Assembly (NCBI GenBank): GCA_028278025.1
Contig: JANQFE010000134.1
Span: 1 to 64,000, forward strand
Length of the DNA stretch: 64,000 nt
Direction of reading: 5' to 3'
Origin: Thermodesulfobacteriota bacterium
GTDB taxonomy: Bacteria; Desulfobacterota; WTBG01; CAIYCZ01; CAIRTM01
The notes beneath the pieces are model-generated. The model made no database searches. It had not been told where the DNA came from and saw only the letters and a list, made by a program, of their open reading frames with translations. Below are positions 60,044-64,000 of the stretch, piece by piece (position 1 is the first letter of the stretch; every line of letters starts with the position of its first letter). A program made the position numbers and the translations under genes.

Positions 60044-62371
60044 CCCGTATGGGGTGCGACGCCTGGGGGAGAAGAGAACTATCTGGTTTAGGTGGTTTCA
60101 ATCCACGCACCCGTATGGGGTGCGACTTGTTTCGTTCCTCCTCCCTCCATTAAATCAGTAGTTTCAATCCACGCACCCGTATGGGGTGCGACTTTTGCGC
60201 TTGGTTAATCTGCTGTCTTATGCTTTGTTTCAATCCACGCACCCGTATGGGGTGCGACAATGTCGGTTTCAGCTTGCATCCAACACCATTTGTTTCAATC
60301 CACGCACCCGTATGGGGTGCGACGATACTAAAGGCCAGCAGTTCCATTGATCGACTGATCGTTTCAATCCACGCACCCGTATGGGGTGCGACCCAACCAA
60401 CTGCGGTAGGCAAGCTAAATGGTATGTTTCAATCCACGCACCCGTATGGGGTGCGACGCCCGCATCAGGCTGCTTGCACGGTGAAGTTCGGTGTTTCAAT
60501 CCACGCACCCGTATGGGGTGCGACACATGTTTCCGTAAGCTTAAGTCAGAAATTAAAAGGTTTCAATCCACGCACCCGTATGGGGTGCGACTTGGACGAT
60601 ACGACGCTTCTTCACAGATGACAGTGTTTCAATCCACGCACCCGTATGGGGTGCGACCACGACGCATCTGTTCGATTTCCTGTAACAATCCGTTTCAATC
60701 CACGCACCCGTATGGGGTGCGACTTTCTGGACGTGATCAACTGGTTTTGCATAAGTTGTTTCAATCCACGCACCCGTATGGGGTGCGACATGGCGCGGAC
60801 CCTGGGTTTTACACAAGAGGTAATGTTTCAATCCACGCACCCGTATGGGGTGCGACGCAGATTGCCTTTAAAGTGTTTGGCAAAATGGTGGTTTCAATCC
60901 ACGCACCCGTATGGGGTGCGACTTTGGTGCATCAGGAATTCCCTATCAGAAAATATGTTTCAATCCACGCACCCGTATGGGGTGCGACTACAGCACTGTG
61001 TTTTTCATATAACGGTTTTGCTGTTTCAATCCACGCACCCGTATGGGGTGCGACCGTTGACTTTTCAATGGTCAATTCGGCTGTTCTGGTTTCAATCCAC
61101 GCACCCGTATGGGGTGCGACCTTCCTTGTATGGTATTTCGTATGCACCACTGGCGTTTCAATCCACGCACCCGTATGGGGTGCGACTCAAACACAGCGTT
61201 GTCTTTACGAAGTGGCGTGGTTTCAATCCACGCACCCGTATGGGGTGCGACGTGACCAGTTCCGTCATTGCTTTTGTGTTAGATTGTTTCAATCCACGCA
61301 CCCGTATGGGGTGCGACGGCATGAAGGTGAACAAATTGGACATTTCAGATGTTTCAATCCACGCACCCGTATGGGGTGCGACTTTCCTCCTTTCTTAATA
61401 GTATTCATAAATTATGTTTCAATCCACGCACCCGTATGGGGTGCGACTTGATCTGTCAAATACAGCCTACACTATGGGCGGTTTCAATCCACGCACCCGT
61501 ATGGGGTGCGACCCTTTCTGTGTTTTGGTTTGAAAGATTTAAAATTGTTTCAATCCACGCACCCGTATGGGGTGCGACTTACGCAGCCTGCAAAACTCTT
61601 GCAAGTCCTGCCGTTTCAATCCACGCACCCGTATGGGGTGCGACCTGATCGCGCGTGCATCTTCAGCAGATCCAGAGTGTTTCAATCCACGCACCCGTAT
61701 GGGGTGCGACTTCACAGTCAAGTGTTATCAAGCGCGCCGTAAAAGTTTCAATCCACGCACCCGTATGGGGTGCGACTCCTTACCCTTACAATTAGTATTC
61801 GTAAATTATGTTTCAATCCACGCACCCGTATGGGGTGCGACGAAGTTTCAGGCTTTCGTCTTCGTACTTCATTTTGTTTCAATCCACGCACCCGTATGGG
61901 GTGCGACTTTTCTGCTGCTTCCTCAGCTTCCTGCCGGGACGGTTTCAATCCACGCACCCGTATGGGGTGCGACACACCCTAATTGGGGATCAGATGGGTT
62001 TAGGTAGTTTCAATCCACGCACCCGTATGGGGTGCGACTAGCCTTGATGCAGTCATGGCCGACAACATTATTGTTTCAATCCACGCACCCGTATGGGGTG
62101 CGACTCGGGTGGGATGTCTCGGGAGCCAGCAACCTGGAGGTTTCAATCCACGCACCCGTATGGGGTGCGACTCGTCCAGACCTAGTGTTGACAGTGTCGA
62201 AAAAAGTTTCAATCCACGCACCCGTATGGGGTGCGACGCACCATTGATGACCTAAAAAAGCCGAAGCCGAATGTTTCAATCCACGCACCCGTATGGGGTG
62301 CGACTAAGCTCCCACCACTTCACAAGAGCTACTTAGTTAGTTTCAATCCACGCACCCGTATGGGGTGCGAC
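60044..62371 (-). CRISPR. CRISPR array, type I-C-like, 35 full repeats plus one truncated
   Basis: Thirty-five identical 32-bp repeats (plus-strand GTTTCAATCCACGCACCCG...GGGGTGCGAC; complement ends GATTGAAAC, the type I-C form) start at 60095 and end at 62371, with spacers of 33-37 bp (mostly 34). A truncated repeat, CCCGTATGGGGTGCGAC, lies at 60044-60060, so there are 35 spacers in all. The leader and cas genes are on the right, so the array is transcribed leftwards on the minus strand and the truncated repeat is at the old (trailer) end. Confidence 0.97.
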
Positions 62372-62567
62372 AGTTTCTTATTAACATTTTAATTTTCTTT
62401 TATTTATTTATTATTTTATGCGAACCATACCCAACACGCTTTCAATGCTTGCACAACATATTTAATTGTCAAAGAACGAATGCAATAAAAACCTTTTTTT
62501 ACAGTGGCAATAGAATTTCCGCGAACTTTACGGTTTTATAACGACTGCTTCAGGTTCGCGGAAACAT
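62372..62567 (-). promoter_or_regulatory. CRISPR leader
   Basis: AT-rich 196-bp region between the newest repeat and cas2, the expected leader with promoter and adaptation signals. It contains a 10-bp perfect inverted repeat TTCCGCGAAC (62517-62526) with GTTCGCGGAA (62554-62563). Confidence 0.7.
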
Positions 62568-62858
62568 TTACACAATCAAAGGACCTTCAGGATCAACTGA
62601 TTCTTTTGCACCTATATGTTCCACACGGCGCCTCCAGTTTGCTCCTAGATAATAAAATCTCAGACTGTCTTTTTTCGGATCAATCTCATCTATCAAACGT
62701 TGCCTAAGCACTGTCCATTGGGCCGGGTCCAAACTGCATTCAAACACAGAAAACTGTACTCTCTGGCCATAATCCTGACATGCCTTTGCAACCCTGCGCA
62801 ACCTGCGAGCCCCACCCGGCTCTGTAACTGCTACATCATAGCTTACAAGCACCAGCAC
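62568..62858 (-). CDS. cas2: CRISPR-associated endoribonuclease Cas2
   Basis: 96 residues, ferredoxin-like fold with LVLVSYDVAV at the N-terminus (the conserved Asp at residue 8) and FSVFECSLDPAQW and a C-terminal DPEGPLIV. With Cas1 it forms the spacer-integration complex. Located next to the leader, 14 bp after cas1. Confidence 0.92.
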   Translation of the reverse strand: MLVLVSYDVAVTEPGGARRLRRVAKACQDYGQRVQFSVFECSLDPAQWTVLRQRLIDEIDPKKDSLRFYYLGANWRRRVEHIGAKESVDPEGPLIV

Positions 62859-62872
62859 AATATCTTCCTCTT

Positions 62873-63904
62873 TTACTTCCAGATAAATGGCGGGTAACCG
62901 TCCAGATCACCTCTTAAAAAGCGCGCCATTAATAATGCCTGGATAAAAAACAACATCCCGGTTGTAGTCTTTTCCTCAATGAACGGATGAAAAATTTCCT
63001 GTTGTTTTCTGTTTTGATAAGCAATGAGCACCTGTTTTCTTGCTTCATCGTCTATCAGCACTGCTCCCGATTCCGACTTTTTAAAATCTTTGTCCTGCAC
63101 CTGGCGAAGATTAATAAGCGACAATGCCAGACGATCCGCCAAAAACGGCCTGAACTCCTCCATCATGTCAAGTGCAAGACCGGGCCTTCCCGGACGATCT
63201 CTGTGAAGATATCCCACAGCAGGATCAAGACCTACCGATTCAAGTGCTGATCTTACATCATGCAAAACAAGTGTATAGATAAATGAAAGCAGGCAATTCA
63301 CACTGTCAAGCGGGGGTCTTCGGCTGCGTTCTTTAAAAAAGAATGCTTCCTTTTGCGAAACAATCAGATGGTCAAATACACTAAAATACATTCTTGCTGC
63401 ATCACCTTCATAACCTCTTACTACATTAAGCACATGTTCTGTACGAATAGAGCCTAGTATATTGTTCAGTCGTTTTACAGCAAACCGGACTTTATCAGCA
63501 TTAATTTTTTCAGTATGGTCCCGAATTGCCCTCTGAAGCACAGCACGGCTGTTAAGGACTTTGCCGGTGAGAATAGCCTGTGCTATGCCTGTGGAAAATT
63601 TTTCATCATCAGCTTTTCTATACTGCTCCCGGCGAAGCAGCACATTGCCTGATACAGGCCCCTGCACCCGCGCAAGAAAACGCCCATGCTCCGTCAAAAA
63701 GCTGATAGCCACATCATTCTTCGCGCAAAAGCCCATGAGAAAAGGACTGCATGATATCTGCCCCAGACAGACAATCCCGCCGATAGTATGTATCGGTACC
63801 CGAAGGCGGATCTCATTGTCCACCTTGACCGCAACCGTCTCACCTTCTTTTGCCAGATATGCGCCCTGAGTAGTTACAAAAAGCGTGTTTAGATGCTTTT
63901 TCAT
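62873..63904 (-). CDS. cas1: CRISPR-associated integrase Cas1 (type I-C)
   Basis: 343 residues. N-terminal beta domain, C-terminal helical domain with the metal ligands Glu in VRGYEGDAARMYF (about residue 166), His in GYLHRDRPGRPGLALD and Asp/Glu of LDMMEEFRP, as in Cas1 nucleases. ATG overlaps the preceding Cas4 stop (ATGA). Direction and spacing give the order cas4-cas1-cas2-leader. Confidence 0.93.
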   Translation of the reverse strand: MKKHLNTLFVTTQGAYLAKEGETVAVKVDNEIRLRVPIHTIGGIVCLGQISCSPFLMGFCAKNDVAISFLTEHGRFLARVQGPVSGNVLLRREQYRKADDEKFSTGIAQAILTGKVLNSRAVLQRAIRDHTEKINADKVRFAVKRLNNILGSIRTEHVLNVVRGYEGDAARMYFSVFDHLIVSQKEAFFFKERSRRPPLDSVNCLLSFIYTLVLHDVRSALESVGLDPAVGYLHRDRPGRPGLALDMMEEFRPFLADRLALSLINLRQVQDKDFKKSESGAVLIDDEARKQVLIAYQNRKQQEIFHPFIEEKTTTGMLFFIQALLMARFLRGDLDGYPPFIWK

Positions 63905-64000
63905 TCTCTTTCCATCAAATAGCGCAGTGCTGATCGTGATTTTGTGATAACTTTAGGCATACATAAGCCGTTCAATGAGCAGCTTTCGCATTTCGATCCG
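63901..64000 (-). CDS. cas4: Cas4, C-terminal end only
   Basis: The frame reads GSKCESCSLNGLCMPKVITK and ends ALRYLMERE. The Cys cluster CESC...C matches the three C-terminal iron-sulfur ligands of Cas4, and the TGA overlaps the cas1 ATG. Cas4 processes prespacers and checks the PAM. The rest, and cas3-cas5-cas8c-cas7, are expected to the right of the window. Confidence 0.85.
   Translation of the reverse strand, partial: GSKCESCSLNGLCMPKVITKSRSALRYLMERE

Noticed and set aside
60181-62255. Long open frames with repeated FNPRTRMGCD or STHPYGVR units
   Set aside because: They are translations of the CRISPR repeats in different frames, not proteins.

Overview
The window looks like chromosomal DNA of an anaerobic, Gram-negative bacterium, most probably a member of the Desulfobacterota (former Deltaproteobacteria). 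The clues are a cytoplasmic NAD-linked Hox-type [NiFe] hydrogenase, a CooC-type nickel ATPase, a tungsten aldehyde:ferredoxin oxidoreductase, a secreted heptaheme cytochrome, a DUF3786 protein, a DUF1329/DUF1302 pair, a hopanoid-type epimerase, and an in-frame UGA at a thioredoxin-fold active site that reads best as selenocysteine. No rRNA or tRNA was seen. Taxonomy is inferred from gene content only.

Layout. 1-7.25 kb: an integron-type gene cassette array without an integrase, all genes on the minus strand and most followed by attC sites that often contain the stop codon (EFR1 ferrodoxin, methyltransferases, NIF3, truncated GNAT, hydrolase + quinone reductase, zinc peptidase, VOC protein, HEPN/MNT toxin-antitoxin). 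7.3-11 kb: a secretin-domain lipoprotein, a UPFC-type DsbA/FrnE selenoprotein candidate and a histidine kinase. 11.3-17.3 kb: a sigma-54 promoter with upstream repeats, then hoxF(EF)-hoxU-hoxY-hoxH-hoxW and a lone receiver protein, closed by a terminator. 17.3-26.3 kb: DUF6599 protein and Tat-type aldo/keto reductase, small HTH protein, recD2, IHF alpha, a sigma-70 fragment, and a MoxR-type AAA+/VWA pair. 26.4-37 kb: lipoprotein, thioredoxin-heptaheme cytochrome fusion, DUF3786, DEAD-box helicase, an M1 peptidase-ChaN-PDZ fusion, and a PilZ protein.

35.8-37.7 kb holds a compact candidate RiPP locus on the minus strand: promoter, dyad operator, a 20-residue Lys-rich/Cys-rich peptide gene, an intrinsic terminator, a 120-aa Cys-rich protein and a PqqD-like/radical SAM/SPASM maturase. 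37.8-48 kb: 3D-domain protein, a RelE/antitoxin locus with a frameshifted toxin, a solitary attC-like site, a fibronectin-III lipoprotein, a REC-GAF-HD-GYP regulator, a PilZ protein, a small lipoprotein, and an operon CooC / large lipoprotein / HpnA-like epimerase.

48.4-52.1 kb is a recombination-prone zone: a single cassette gene with a 59-bp attC lying between 19-bp perfect inverted repeats, a strongly AT-rich two-gene island (HDOD protein and membrane protein), and a RAYT transposase element with 34-bp perfect terminal inverted repeats. 52.1-59.7 kb: DUF1329 and DUF1302 envelope proteins, tungsten AOR, PAS-LuxR regulator, and a kinase-like phosphotransferase. 59.8-64 kb: an internally deleted copy of the RAYT element abuts the trailer end of a CRISPR array (35 full repeats plus one truncated), followed by leader, cas2, cas1 and the 3' end of cas4 (type I-C-like; the interference genes lie beyond the right edge).
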